A stretch of 64,000 nt of DNA from Dactylorhiza incarnata (taxonomy: Eukaryota; Streptophyta; Magnoliopsida; Asparagales; Orchidaceae). Of this stretch, positions 33,333 to 43,432 are shown in pieces. The stretch is from positions 1,798,001 to 1,862,000 of the forward strand of contig JAWHQI010000263.1 of NCBI GenBank assembly GCA_033032865.1, given 5' to 3'. The notes under the pieces are model-generated. The model was not told the origin of the DNA. It ran no database searches and saw only the letters and a list, made by a program, of their open reading frames with translations. The position numbers and the translations under genes are program-made. Position 1 is the stretch's first letter, and each line of letters opens with the position of its first letter.

Positions 33333-35440
33333 CCCTATCAATGTAGCTCAAGGTTGGGTACCATCAATGGTTGTCTTAAATCAGATTAGTTTTACAACTC
33401 CATGACTCGCACTGGTCGATGGGGTGACAGAATTTGCAAATTGAACCTTGAGGGCATCTCCTAGTTGTTTCTAGGACAAGGCAGCTAGAGTTGTGCTTCC
33501 GACAGCACATGCCACCTTCGTGTCATGCTGAAACCTTTCGCTTGCTCAAAAACGTTGATGATTTGTGGACTGTAACTAGAACGCTGAAAGTTATGGCCAA
33601 CTCTAACAAATTAATTACCTCCAATGAGTAATCTCATAGAAATTTCAGCTTGCATATTGAAGTTTCGGGTTGATAGCCTATAGGAGATGTCGAATAGTCC
33701 ATCGGTATTCTTATGATATTATCAACTTGATCGTTGTTGGTTGGAGTGAGATAAGTTTTTGAGTGTTGTTTACGATTCTCCGAAACAATTGGTTGGAAGG
33801 AAGAAGAAACAGTCACGTCCCACGACTACTGCTACGATCATGCCGCGTAATTAATCCATTATCCTTGGTTGCTTCAGGTACAACTCTTGCGTCATCTATT
33901 TCATTTCTTCGGCGTCCCTTCGCAGATCTTGGAACTCTGGGTCGTCGTCGTCCATCGTAGTAGTGGCTGGAACGATGCTCCGATACCACTAATGTAATCC
34001 TAATTTGATCTTGGGATTAATGGTGAGTGATTCTGCTAAGGCCGAACCTGAATAGGGATTGGGTGCAGAAGTTCTCCAGAATATGCAGGAACATGTAACC
34101 AGGGGAAGGAAGAAGATATAACACAAATAGAACAATTCTTCCATTCGATATGCTTTAATAAAGTTTAATACGCTTCTCCTGGATAATATTTTGTAACCCT
34201 GCTAACATGACAACAAAAACCGCTCTCCACAGATACATAAAAATCATTACAGCCAAATGTATGCTTCTCTGAAATGCCAACTCGTATGTCAGCGCGGATC
34301 AAACACTACTCTGCCTTGAACTAAGTTGTATAAAGTTCCTTTCAAAATGCAATTTAACACATTCTTTAATGACAGGAAATCTGATGTGATCCTGATTCAT
34401 GATCTTCGCAGGCTTGATAATAGGCACCTGAATTGCAAGGCACTCTATCAGTGTAGCTCGAGGTTGGGTACCATCCATAGTTGTTTTTAAATCTGATTTG
34501 TTTCCTACTCCATGACTTGCGCTGGAAACCGGGGTGACGGAATTTGCAAAATGAACCTTGAGGGAAGCTCCCAGTTGTGCGTCTGGCACACACATCACCT
34601 TCTGTTTCATTCCCAAACCTTTCGCTTGCTCGAAAATGTTGATGATCCATCGAAATCTAACTAGCAGTCTAGCACGTTGAAAGTTATGGCCAACTCTAGT
34701 ATATTGATTATTTCCAATGAGTAATCTCAGAGAAATTTCATCTTGCAGATTGTTGTTTCCGGGATGATAGTCTGTAGAAGATGTTGAATAGTCCGCTGGT
34801 ATCGTTACGACGCTATCAACTTGATCGTTGTTGGTTGGAGTGAGGTAAGTTTTCGAGTGTTCGTCTCCAGAGCAATTGGTTGCGAGGAAGAAGAAACAGT
34901 CTCACGTCTCAGTGCTACTAATGTGATCATGTCGCATAGTTCATCCATCATCCTAGATTGCTTCAAGTGCAACTCCCGCAACATCTATTTCATTTCTTCA
35001 ATGTCCTAGATCTTGGTACTCTGAGTCGTCCTCCATCGCAGTGGTGACCGGAACGATGCTCTGATACCATCGATGTGATCCTAATTCAATCTTGGGATGA
35101 ATGGTGGGTGATTCCCCTAAGGCCTAACCTGAACAGTATTGGGTGTGAATGTTCTGTGGGATATGAAAGAACACGGAACAGGGGGAGAAAGAAGATATAA
35201 CTCTAATAGAACAATACAATTCATTCATTCGTTACCTTCATATCTAGCATACAATGGATACTTAAAGGCATCCAAATGGTTGCTTGCAGCAACTGTTCCC
35301 GTTCCCTTGGGGCAGTTGGCTTCCACGAACTGACCAACAGGTATTTGTTTACTCCAGGTAGATGCCGGTTACACATACGTTAACGGATACTTTCGCCACT
35401 ACTACAACATAAGTTAACACGAAAAGGTATGTAGCGCAAT

Positions 35441-35987
35441 CGCAAACATCCACCTCTGGGAAATTTCTCGGCCGACATTTTCTAGTTCTTTCAGAAACTT
35501 CGAAAGATAAAGCTAGGGAACTACGATACCCGAGAATCGTCCATGATGTCGCGTCGAAGCCAGAAAACAGGATGAAGGAAACCTTAGCCACGGTCGCCGA
35601 GCATGGATGTGGGCTACAGACATGGCATCATCAGAGATTCAGAGGGGGAGGCCGAATCCACAATGGCAGAGGTGCGCCGCAGGGATACGCAATGCCCGCC
35701 ACCAAGGAACCACGCCACTTGGGCTCAGGAAATCGCGATGGCCGCCGCAAGGGAGCGCTGCAGGGATTGCGATGCCGCCGGAAGGGCTCGACGCGGTACC
35801 GATGTTGCCGCCGCGGAGGGGAGATAGTTGAGTTCGATCGATTTTTGACCGGCTCCAAATCGAAATGTTCGGCGACTCAAAATCGACATCGAGTGAAGTC
35901 GACTCAGCTCAAAATTGTAACTGTAATCAATTTTGAGCGGATTAGAATTAATTTCGAGTCGTCTCGAAATTAAATATATTTTTTTTT
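35441..35987. other. GC-rich then TCGA-rich stretch, no clear gene
   Basis: From about 35572 to 35830 the sequence is GC-rich and open in several frames on both strands (up to 133 codons), with no domain I recognise. From 35830 to 35960 it is rich in TCGA and GACTC motifs. The last 30 bp are AT-rich and hold the left duplication of the MITE. A degraded gene fragment is possible but unsupported. Confidence 0.4.
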
Positions 35988-35995
35988 AAAATAAA
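35988..35995. other. 8-bp target duplication (left)
   Basis: AAAATAAA here is repeated exactly at 39933 to 39940, flanking the outermost element of the nest. Confidence 0.8.
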
Positions 35996-36062
35996 GGGCA
36001 ATGTTATAAGCAGTTCTATAACATCTGAACGCAGTTTATTCATATTCAGTCTTATAAATTTA

Positions 36063-36742
36063 GGCGATTGTTAACCACAACCCATTTTTAGCTGACCGCA
36101 CCCCAAATTTTCAAAAAATACCATTTTTTATGTTGTTAACCGCAACTCGATGTCTCCTTCCTCCTTCCTCTTGCTCAAGTCGCCGCCTCCTTCCTCCTTC
36201 CTCCTTCCTCCCGCTAGAGAGGGGTGATCTAAAGCATCGGTCATGGTCCTCATGGAGATGGAATCTCATCCCTCCTGCTTTTTCTAATTTCTTCTCCGAC
36301 GATGGCGCATCGAGGACGGAGATGGCGTCGAGGGAGTTTTTCCCAATGATGGGAACGTTGCATGGGTCGTTCATGTGTCCGATCTTCGCATCTCTCCACC
36401 TGGCACTACATCAGGACTTCTTCCCTGCCTCCTACTTTGCATCCCTGGGATGAAGGAGACGAAAAGCTGTAGAAGCGCACAGGCCGCTCAGGCTGCGATG
36501 CTCGGTGCAAACCTGTGATTGGGAGCGCTCCGACCAGGAGTTGGGGACGTATCAGTCGGGCCCTTCGCTCGTCAACTTGGACGGCCTGAGGCAGTTCCAG
36601 TGACACTCAAATCCTGCGTTGAAGAAAACCCTAGCAAATATTGGGATGTGGCAAGCCAAAAATCGGGTTGCGGTTAACTTTTCGGGTTGCAGTTAACATT
36701 GGGGTGTGACAAGACAAACACGGGTTATGATTAACAATCGCC
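36063..36742. mobile_element. Pack-TIR element, 680 bp
   Basis: Terminal inverted repeats start GGCGATTGTTAACCACAACC at the left and GGCGATTGTTAATCATAACC from the right, with further matching inward for about 90 bp in pieces. Perfect 8-bp duplications TAAATTTA flank it (36055 to 36062, 36743 to 36750); the duplicated sequence is itself a palindrome. The interior (about 36150 to 36600) is GC-rich, unlike the ends, and can be read as fragments of coding sequence (for example KHRSWSSWRWNLIPPAF), suggesting captured host DNA. I cannot name the source gene. Confidence 0.75.
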
Positions 36743-36912
36743 TAAATTTAAGTGCTTTTAGGCAAACTTTTGAAAACCGGACCGGACAGGCCATCTGCGG
36801 ACCGCTCTGGAACCGCGGAACCGGGCGGGCAGACCGGTGGGCCGGGAACCGGGCACGGTTTAAGTAACCGGACGGGCCAAGGCCCAAAAGTTTAACAACA
36901 GAAAAAAGCGCA

Positions 36913-36980
36913 GCCAACAGGTTTTGAACTCACGCCAACTCCAGATTATTGGAAGATTCGACCACCAGACCAACTGGTTT
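36913..36980 (-). other. tRNA-like A-box and B-box motif
   Basis: On the minus strand TGGTCTGGTGG is followed about 33 bp later by GAGTTCAAAACC. These resemble the internal A and B promoter boxes of tRNA genes and SINEs. There is no full cloverleaf that I can fold by eye, and the motif lies inside a non-autonomous element, so I do not call a tRNA gene. Confidence 0.35.
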
Positions 36981-36991
36981 TTGTTGTTTTA

Positions 36992-37211
36992 GGCTTCGTT
37001 TGGGGCAGCGTTTCGCCGCCCCGTTTGGGGCAAACGCCGCCGGAAGGCGGCAAAACAAATGCCCCTCCGACGGCGTTTGCTCTGTTTCCACCCGCCCGCA
37101 AGGAAAAACGCCCCAAAAAGGAGCTTTTGGAGCAGCCACCTCCCCCATCCAGTTCGATCTGCCGGTTCCATCCACCGGTTTCGATCCGCCGCCGCCGAAC
37201 CAAACGAAGCC
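36992..37211. mobile_element. Tourist-like MITE, 220 bp
   Basis: Inverted ends GGCTTCGTTTGG and CCAAACGAAGCC with TTA on each side (36989 to 36991, 37212 to 37214), the mark of PIF/Harbinger insertion. The interior is GC-rich and CCGCC-rich. Frames that read through it on both strands are not genes. Confidence 0.8.
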
Positions 37212-37214
37212 TTA

Positions 37215-39148
37215 GGCTTCATTTGGTTTAGCGGTTGCGGTTGTAAAGGGAGTTGTTGTAATGGGAGGTTTGTAAATGGAGCTGGTGGAAACTGGATTCT
37301 GGAAACGGAAATCTGTTTGGGTAGTCTGTGTTTGCAGAGCTGTTCAGAACAGAGAACCTTTTGGCAAAACAGTGATGGCGTTTTATAAATATTTTTTATT
37401 ATAAAAAAATTTGTATTATTATTTTTAATATATATATAAGATATATATTTTAATTTTTTTAGTATATATATATATATAATTCTGTTATATATATATAAAT
37501 AATTGGCAAAATCCATAAATAAGTCCCTAAACTTTTAACCTTTTTGAAAATCAGTCCCAAAACTTTGTTTTGAATGATTTTAGTCCCCATATTTTATGAA
37601 ATTGGTGAAATCAGTCCCCCCTCTAATTATCATCAATTACAATCGTTTAAACATTAAATAAGCAGTCCTAAACTCTTTGCCGACGCATCTCCTCCGCTGG
37701 TTGCCGACAAATCGCAAACCTGGAGTTTCAGGCGAAGTTGCTGACTTTGTGCTCCCCGGATTCTTGGGAGGGGCGGCGAGCCGGAGTCGGTGTCTACCAC
37801 CGGTACATTGACCGACGACGGTGCCTTAGTTTTGCACTAACCCCTGGTACTTTGACCGATCGTGCTCATCATGTGCACTATTCGTCACTTCAACATGGAA
37901 TCCATACTCCGGCGAACAGAAATTGAACTCACAACCCTAAACCCTCAATCGTAGAAGTTCTCAGCCTTCTCATCCTACGCGCCGGGTCGATCCCATCTCG
38001 ACAGTGCATTCTCTCCCGCTGCCATGACCACTCTCTCGTCCCCCCTCAACGCATGTGGAGAGAACCCTCAACATGAATGGTGAGCTTCATCTCGATCAGG
38101 TGGCAGGTGCAAGCATCAATGGCGGTTCGATGGAGAGCAGGCGGGAGCATGAAAAACAACGAACTTGACTTCGGGCAGGAGCATCCCCGTCCGATCTCTC
38201 GACATCCTACGCCGGCGAAGAAGAAACCTTTGTTTCATCCCTGCGGCGAACCAGCCGGAGCGACGCCGTCTTGTCACGACATAATCGAAGTTTATTTACT
38301 GTTTTAACGTTTAAACAATTATAATTAACTAAAATTAGAGGGTGTGGGACTGATTTCACCTATTTCATAAACTATAGGGACTGAAATCAAGTAAAATAAA
38401 GTATTGGGACCAATTTCAAAAAAGAATAGAAGTTTAGGGACTGATTTATGCTTTTTGCCTAAATAATTCTATTATATATATAAATATTATATATATATAT
38501 CTTTTGTAATTTTATTTACTGTTCAAACTATAGAACTGTTTATATTTGTAATTTATAAATTGTTTTTGTAAAGTTTCTGTTCCTCCGCCTTCCTCCGTCG
38601 TTCCTCCGCCGTTCCTCAGCCTTACCTCCGCCCTCCTTCCGCACGCCTCCACGCGGCTCCTTCCTCAACCTTCCAAGTCCTGCCCTCCTTCCCCGACACG
38701 CCCACCGTCAACCTCTCCATGCCCACCGTCGCCGGCGATATCTATTTCAATTGGAGGAGTAGGAGGAGGTGCTGGAGCTTGGCGGAGGCGGAGCCGGTCT
38801 CAACTCCTCCACCTCCGGCAACCTATGCAGCTTGGCGGAGGCGGAGCAGGTCTGAACTCCTCCACCTCCGGCATCCGCCCGGGAAGAACTACACCGAGCC
38901 CAGCCTGCCGGCGTCCCTCGTCTCGCTGTCGACGCAACATTTACGGGTCGGCGGCAACCTGCAACATCGCGCTTTCTCTCCTAAACGTGCCAAACCGGAG
39001 CTCCCGCCTATGGTTTCGGCCCGCGACTTTTCCAGCACGCAGAAACGGCGCTCGATTTCAAAAGGAGGCGGAAAAACAAACGCTCTTCGGGACCTGCGGT
39101 TGAGTTTGGATGAAACGTGCCGATGTAAAAGCTCTACCAAATAGAGCC
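37215..39148. mobile_element. PIF/Harbinger-like pack element
   Basis: Ends GGCTTCATTTGGTTTA at the left and GGCTCTATTTGGTAGA read inward from the right. TTA lies on both sides (37212 to 37214, 39149 to 39151), and the left TTA is shared with the neighbouring MITE. It carries a nested Mutator-like element and, at 38570 to 39120, GC-rich sequence with a partial duplication around GGCGGAGGCGGAGC (38772 to 38875) that looks like captured exon material. No transposase was found. Confidence 0.65.
37505..38459. mobile_element. Pack-MULE, 955 bp
   Basis: Terminal inverted repeats of about 110 bp start GGCAAAATCCATAAATAAGT at the left and GGCAAAAAGCATAAATCAGT from the right, both continuing with AGTCCCTAAACTT. 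A perfect 9-bp duplication TAAATAATT flanks it (37496 to 37504, 38460 to 38468), the Mutator hallmark. The 37650 to 38290 interior is GC-rich and non-repetitive, with broken frames, consistent with captured host sequence; the source is not recognised. Confidence 0.85.
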
Positions 39149-39351
39149 TTAGTTTACAATATATTATATACATATAAATATTAACGTATATATAAAATAA
39201 ATTAATTTAATTAATATACACATTTATATAAATATAATTTAAATATCTTTTTGATATGTTATTATATTAACATATTAAATTATCTTTTAAAAATTAAAGT
39301 TTACGATATATTTGTAAAATATACATATATCTATCGTTCATATAAAATTTA

Positions 39352-39566
39352 GACTCCGTTTGACACGGCGGTAACGATTATAAATGCGGTGGTTATGAAC
39401 TGTCGTTCGTTCTTGAACGCTCGACCTTAATTATCTAAGAAACTTCATTCACTTTTATGTTCAAAAATCAAATGTCAAAACTATTTTTATTTTCTTGATT
39501 GTGGTTTTAATCGTTGTCATGCCAACCATCTATTCTATTAGCAAAAACACTGTACCAAACGAAGTC
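39352..39566. mobile_element. Tourist-like MITE, 215 bp
   Basis: Inverted ends GACTCCGTTTG and CAAACGAAGTC between TTA repeats (39349 to 39351 and 39567 to 39569). The interior text (GGTGGTTATGAAC, AACTTCATTCACTTTTA) is shared with the element at 62637, so the two are the same family. Confidence 0.8.
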
Positions 39567-39932
39567 TTAAAAGTATACGAAAATAATGATAATGAATACG
39601 TCATTTTTATTTCTAACACAATATAATGATAATAAAATACCAATTTATAAACAATTTTTCAATATAATGCTAATTATTTTTATTTTCCAATATATATATA
39701 TATATTTATATTTATATATATATATATAACGGTTCGACCCCGGTTAAACCGGTTGGACCGGTTCAACCTTGAACCATTCCCTCCGCCGGTTTGATGTCCG
39801 GTCCGGCTTTCAAAACCTTGCTTTTAGGACTGCGAATAGACGTTTTAGGTATTTTTAGGACTGCGAATAGCCGTTTTAGGTATTTTTTTAAGACTGTGAA
39901 TAGCCATTGTAGAACTGCTAATAACATCACCC

Positions 39933-39940
39933 AAAATAAA
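39933..39940. other. 8-bp target duplication (right)
   Basis: AAAATAAA, an exact match to 35988 to 35995. Confidence 0.8.
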
Positions 39941-40128
39941 TTAGTTGATTTTTTTCTTCACTCTGCTTGCATGTTTCTCCGTGGAGAGAAAAAAATCTAA
40001 CGTCTAAGTCACAAAGCTTGTAACGGATCATTTTATTCCCATAGATTTTGAGGTGGGATTTCTAAGACCAAACCCTTCATCTTCCACTTTCAAAACTCTA
40101 TTTAGTTTTTTTCTTCTTCTTAAGAGTT

Positions 40129-40509
40129 TTTTTTTTTTGAAAATATGCAATAGCATTGCGGAACGAAAAAAAAAAGGCCAGCGGCCCAACCTGCACCAGG
40201 ATACAACCATTCAAATCTTCATTTATATATAATATCATGAAGTTCTGAATCAACTGACTCTAAAGACTCCCAAAGAAAATCGATACCCGATTTAGCACGT
40301 TTAGCACAATAGTCAGCTGCCCGATTGGCGTCGCGAGGGACAAGGTTGAAAACAACCTTGCAAAATTCCCCCATGAAAGAGAGATCCACGTCGGCTATAC
40401 GAGCATCATTCCACGGTTCCCTCTGAAGACAGCGCGCACAGAAATCAATCACCTTGCGACAGTCGCTCTCAATGATAACTCCCCTGCCAGGAGTCACGGA
40501 GGGTCGCAC
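40129..40509 (-). mobile_element. 5'-truncated LINE insertion
   Basis: A 16-bp sequence, CTTCTTCTTAAGAGTT, is present at 40113 to 40128 and again at 40510 to 40525. Between them lies a minus-strand segment ending in a poly-A tail (poly-T on the plus strand, about 40127 to 40138). A long duplication, 3' poly-A and loss of the 5' end are the signs of LINE retrotransposition. The coding remnant inside is RNase H. Confidence 0.8.
40219..40509 (-). pseudogene. LINE RNase H domain remnant
   Basis: Reads VIIESDCRKVIDFCARC, then FNLVPRDANRAADYCAKRAK, the pattern of the RNase H-like C-terminal domain of plant LINE reverse transcriptases, with a conserved Asp in each motif. The frame continues to 40572, but its first 20 or so residues (MAKFKALLQRVEKKTPTLKK) come from the flanking target sequence, so the 117-codon frame is a chance fusion. 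Only the C-terminal end of ORF2 is kept. Confidence 0.75.
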
Positions 40510-40525
40510 CTTCTTCTTAAGAGTT

Positions 40526-41130
40526 GGAGTTTTCTTTTCGACACGTTGAAGAAGAGCTTTAAATTTGGCCACATATCTTCTTCAAATTTGTTTCCACATT
40601 TTTCAATGAGGGAATCAGATTGCAATTTGGCCATGCATCGTCGGGAAATTCACCCCCACTCAAAACTTTAATCTTGGAGATTGTAACAGAAATGCTTATA
40701 TTCTTACACTCTTGTTGGGGATTGAGGGAGGAGAAGATTTTTTTCTTGATAGATTTTTGTGTAGATTTTCGATTATTACTCGATTGTTTAGTATAATTTA
40801 TTGCTCATATTTTTTGGTAGATTCTTTGGAAGATTACTGGGATTTTTTTACTCAGATTTTGTGGTAGATTACTCATATTTTTTACTCATATTTTTTGGTG
40901 TTGGATTTGAAACAAATATCACTTCAATGGTGCACTTTTATTTTTGATTTTGGTGGTTTTTTTGGTGTTGAAGATGAAACAGATATTAGTTCAACTGAAA
41001 CCTAAGGAAGGACCTATGTTTTTCCGTACAACTAATATTTATCTTTTTTCATGTATGTACATAGATTAATGGGTAAACCAAAGGAGGCAGAATTTACGGC
41101 AACTGGAAATCATCTCATGTCCTGTTTTAT
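40526..41130. other. AT-rich region without a gene
   Basis: Contains several near copies of a TTTTGGTAGATTACT or GGTGTTGGATTTGAAAC phrase between about 40800 and 40990. No exon is supported. Confidence 0.45.
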
Positions 41131-42030
41131 TGTGACTTGTGTGTTCTGGAGATTGAGTTAAGAAATAGACCGACAACCTACTTCAGCAAAGATGGATGGA
41201 AGAATTTGGTAAGTAAATTCAAAGAGCGCATCAGGCTATTATATGATCGTGCTCAGCTGAAAAACAAATGGGACCAAATAAAATGAGAGTGGAAATTAAG
41301 GAGGGAATTGAAAAAGGAGAAACCGGCTTAGGTTGGGACCCGATTAAAAAAATAATTGATGTTTCTGATGAGTGGTGGCAAGAGCGAATAAAGGTTATCT
41401 TTTCTCTCTCTGTTTGTATGTCCACTTCAAATGAATGCTTATAATAACAAATAATATTGTTGTTAATGTAGATGATTCTGATGACCAAAAAAATTCGATA
41501 TTCTGGAATTGCACTTGAGTTAGAAGAGAAGCATGATAGGATGTTCAGTCAGGTTGTTGCCTCAGTGGATAATGTGAGGATTCCTGCAACCGGGTCAATG
41601 CCACCAATATTTTCGGATGAGGAAGCTGTGGCCGGGGATGAAGATAATGATGTTGATAGTCTACCTAAAAATTGTGATGACATTGCCCCTGGTGGCACCA
41701 AGGATAGCCTACCTAAAAAAATTAGGTAAAAGAAAAAAGAAAGAGAAAGGCACGAAGCAGGAAATACTATATATCACACATGGATGATCTAGTGGAATCC
41801 TCACAGTCAGTTGGTAGTAGAATCTCGGCACCAATCCTTCCTCCTAGTGTTTTCCTCCTGGATGAAGTAATTGATGAGATTGAAAAACAAGTACTGGAGA
41901 TTTGTGATAATGATCCAAACTTGTATAATTTTTCTACCGTGTTTCTTTTGTCAACTGTGAATCGAGCAATGTTCTTAAACTACCACCCCATAAAAGGGTA
42001 ACTTGGTTGAAGAACCGGTACACTCAAAGC
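41131..42030 (+). pseudogene. Myb/SANT-like relic (Harbinger-type)
   Basis: The first part encodes CDLCVLEIELRNRPTTYFSK, then DGWKNLVSKFKERI and QLKNKWDQIK before a TGA at about 41285. A frameshifted stretch encodes GLGWDPIKKIIDVSDEWWQE. This is the trihelix/Myb-SANT-like domain common to plant PIF/Harbinger accessory proteins and their domesticated relatives. After an apparent intron, 41472 to 41729 reads RYSGIALELEEKHDRMFSQV and 41780 to 42001 a C-terminal part ending AMFLNYHPIKG. Internal stops and shifts mark it as decayed. A transposon relic and a dead host gene are both possible. Confidence 0.6.
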
Positions 42031-42975
42031 ACTGGGAGTATTGTTTAGAGTTGAGTTTTATTTTGGAACTATGTTTTGATGCACTAAATTTTGGAACAAT
42101 TTCTTGAGTTGGGCTTTATTTTGGTACTATATAATGATGCACTTATATTTGGAATAATGTTCGATGCAATCTTATTTATAACTATGTATAATGCACTTTT
42201 ATTTATAACATTGTATGATGCACGTTCATTTTGAACGTTTGTATTTGTGGATGTCGTCGAATTCATTTTCTAATATTTTGGTACTATGTTTCATTATATT
42301 GTGACAAGACACCATGCATGACATCAAAACAAACAGGTCATAGATGGTTTCTTAGAACCAAGCTAGATCTTTTGATAAGGAGATCTTGAACCATTGAATC
42401 CTTTGAAGAGAGATTCTAAGGACTCTTTACTCAATTTACAGAAAGTGAAAGAAAAGAAAGAGTAAGAGTAGAGAAGAAGAAGAAGTCTCTGATTTAAATC
42501 CTCTTTCAGCAAATTTCTCTGAGGATTCTTGGCACTTTTAGTGGACTGGATCTTATATATGATTAATCCTTTGTAAAAAGAAGAAAAGGATTGTTAAGCT
42601 TTGGTTCAGTGCTTTCAGTTTGTTGCAGTTATGAGCAGGAACAAGTAGCAGAAGTCTTCTTGTGTATTTTGCTCTATCTCTATTTGTATGGTCGAAGAGA
42701 GGAGAAAAGAAGCTTTGTCAAAATCTCTGAAACTATTGTTGTTGTCTCTCTTCCTCTGTATCCTTATTCTTCTGTCGAATAATGATGAATTACTTTCCTC
42801 TTCTGTTATTTCCCTAATAGGAATGTCAAAGAGGTGGTATTGATCTATTTTCTTTTCTGTTGACTAACAATTCTTCTTTCCTTTCTTGATTATGGACGGC
42901 CCGTTGGAATTCAAATAACTTTCATTTATAACCTCTGAATAAGCCTCGGAATAGAATACAGAAAGTATTCTAATT
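42031..42975. other. Region without a recognised gene
   Basis: Imperfect ATGATGCACTTTTATTT-type phrases recur at 42080 to 42230. A purine-rich AAGAAAGAGTAAGAG stretch lies near 42450. No coding sequence can be supported. Confidence 0.45.
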
Positions 42976-43365
42976 CTGTGTCTGTATTCGACGTTGCGTC
43001 GAATATATTTGTCTTCTTATTGACGCACCCTGAGTTTTAATAGAAGCGGCTGCTTTGACATCCTCCTCAGCTTTGAAATGAACTCTGATATCGACGTTGC
43101 GTCGAGTCCTTATCGATGTATCCGTCGAGATGAAGACCTATACTTTGAGCTCTTTCTTCTGCGACGAATGTAATTCGAAGTTGCGTCGACATCAATGTTG
43201 CTTTGACTGACTCTGCCTTCTGCGTCGAATACATTTCGACATTGTGTCGACTTCAACTGAAGCATCGACTACCAGTCTGAGTTATCCTTACTTCTATTCG
43301 AAGTTACTTCGACTTGAAGTCGAAGCTGCGTCGACTTCTAATCGACGCAGAATTAACTCAACTGA
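42976..43365. repeat. Dispersed TCGACGTTGCGTCGA-type motif
   Basis: At least eight imperfect copies of a 15-bp near-palindrome of the form TCGAnnTTGCGTCGA occur in 390 bp, for example near 42988, 43090, 43172, 43225 and 43325, often followed by AAT or CTTC. Spacing is irregular, so it is not a simple tandem repeat. Confidence 0.6.
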
Positions 43366-43432
43366 ATTTCTACACTCTTTTGGACAGGACCTTGACACCA
43401 TAATGTGAGTGTGACATCCCAGGACATCTAAT

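Larger units (their letters stand above)
16717..35440. repeat. Tandem array of ~1.13-kb LTR-derived units
   Basis: Five units share a fixed junction: a run like GGAACGATGCTCTGATACCA (the complement of a tRNA-Met primer-binding site) followed within a few bases by TGTGATCC. These TGTGATCC starts lie at 17272, 23392, 24532, 33993 and 35074. After removing the inserted elements the spacings are about 1136, 1140, 1440 and 1081 bp; the 1440 contains a 306-bp duplication. Each unit thus looks like an LTR plus the first part of a retroelement interior on the minus strand. A minus-strand text containing NNDQVDSVIRIPMDY recurs in at least three units, but no pol domain was found, so the source element is probably non-autonomous. 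One segment near 34140 to 34390 is replaced by unrelated sequence. Confidence 0.75.
36763..39818. mobile_element. CCGG-ended TIR element (MULE-like)
   Basis: The left end has CTTTTGAAAACCGGACCGGA and the right end, inverted, has GTTTTGAAAGCCGGACCGGA. Flanks repeat TGCTTTTAGG (36753 to 36762 and 39819 to 39828), a 9- or 10-bp duplication that favours a Mutator-like origin. Most of its length is later insertions. The remaining body is CCGG-rich at both ends and AT-rich in the middle. No transposase is present. Confidence 0.7.
35996..39932. mobile_element. Outer hAT-type MITE opened by insertions
   Basis: Ends GGGCAATGTTATAAGCAGTT at the left, and inverted at the right as GGGTGATGTTATTAGCAGTT (39932 reading inward). 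Perfect 8-bp duplications AAAATAAA flank it. When the two elements inserted into it (36063 to 36742 and 36763 to 39818) and their duplications are removed, 183 bp remain, the size of a typical MITE. The right arm has two copies of a GGACTGCGAATAG motif. Confidence 0.8.

Noticed and set aside
35572..35973. GC-rich frames up to 133 codons
   Set aside because: Several overlapping frames are open on both strands and none has a recognised motif.
36946..37516. Frames of 68 to 175 codons around the Tourist-like MITE
   Set aside because: They cross MITE boundaries and include transposon ends, so they cannot be single genes.
40510..40572. N-terminal 20 residues of the RNase H frame
   Set aside because: They lie in the duplicated and unduplicated target sequence outside the LINE insertion.
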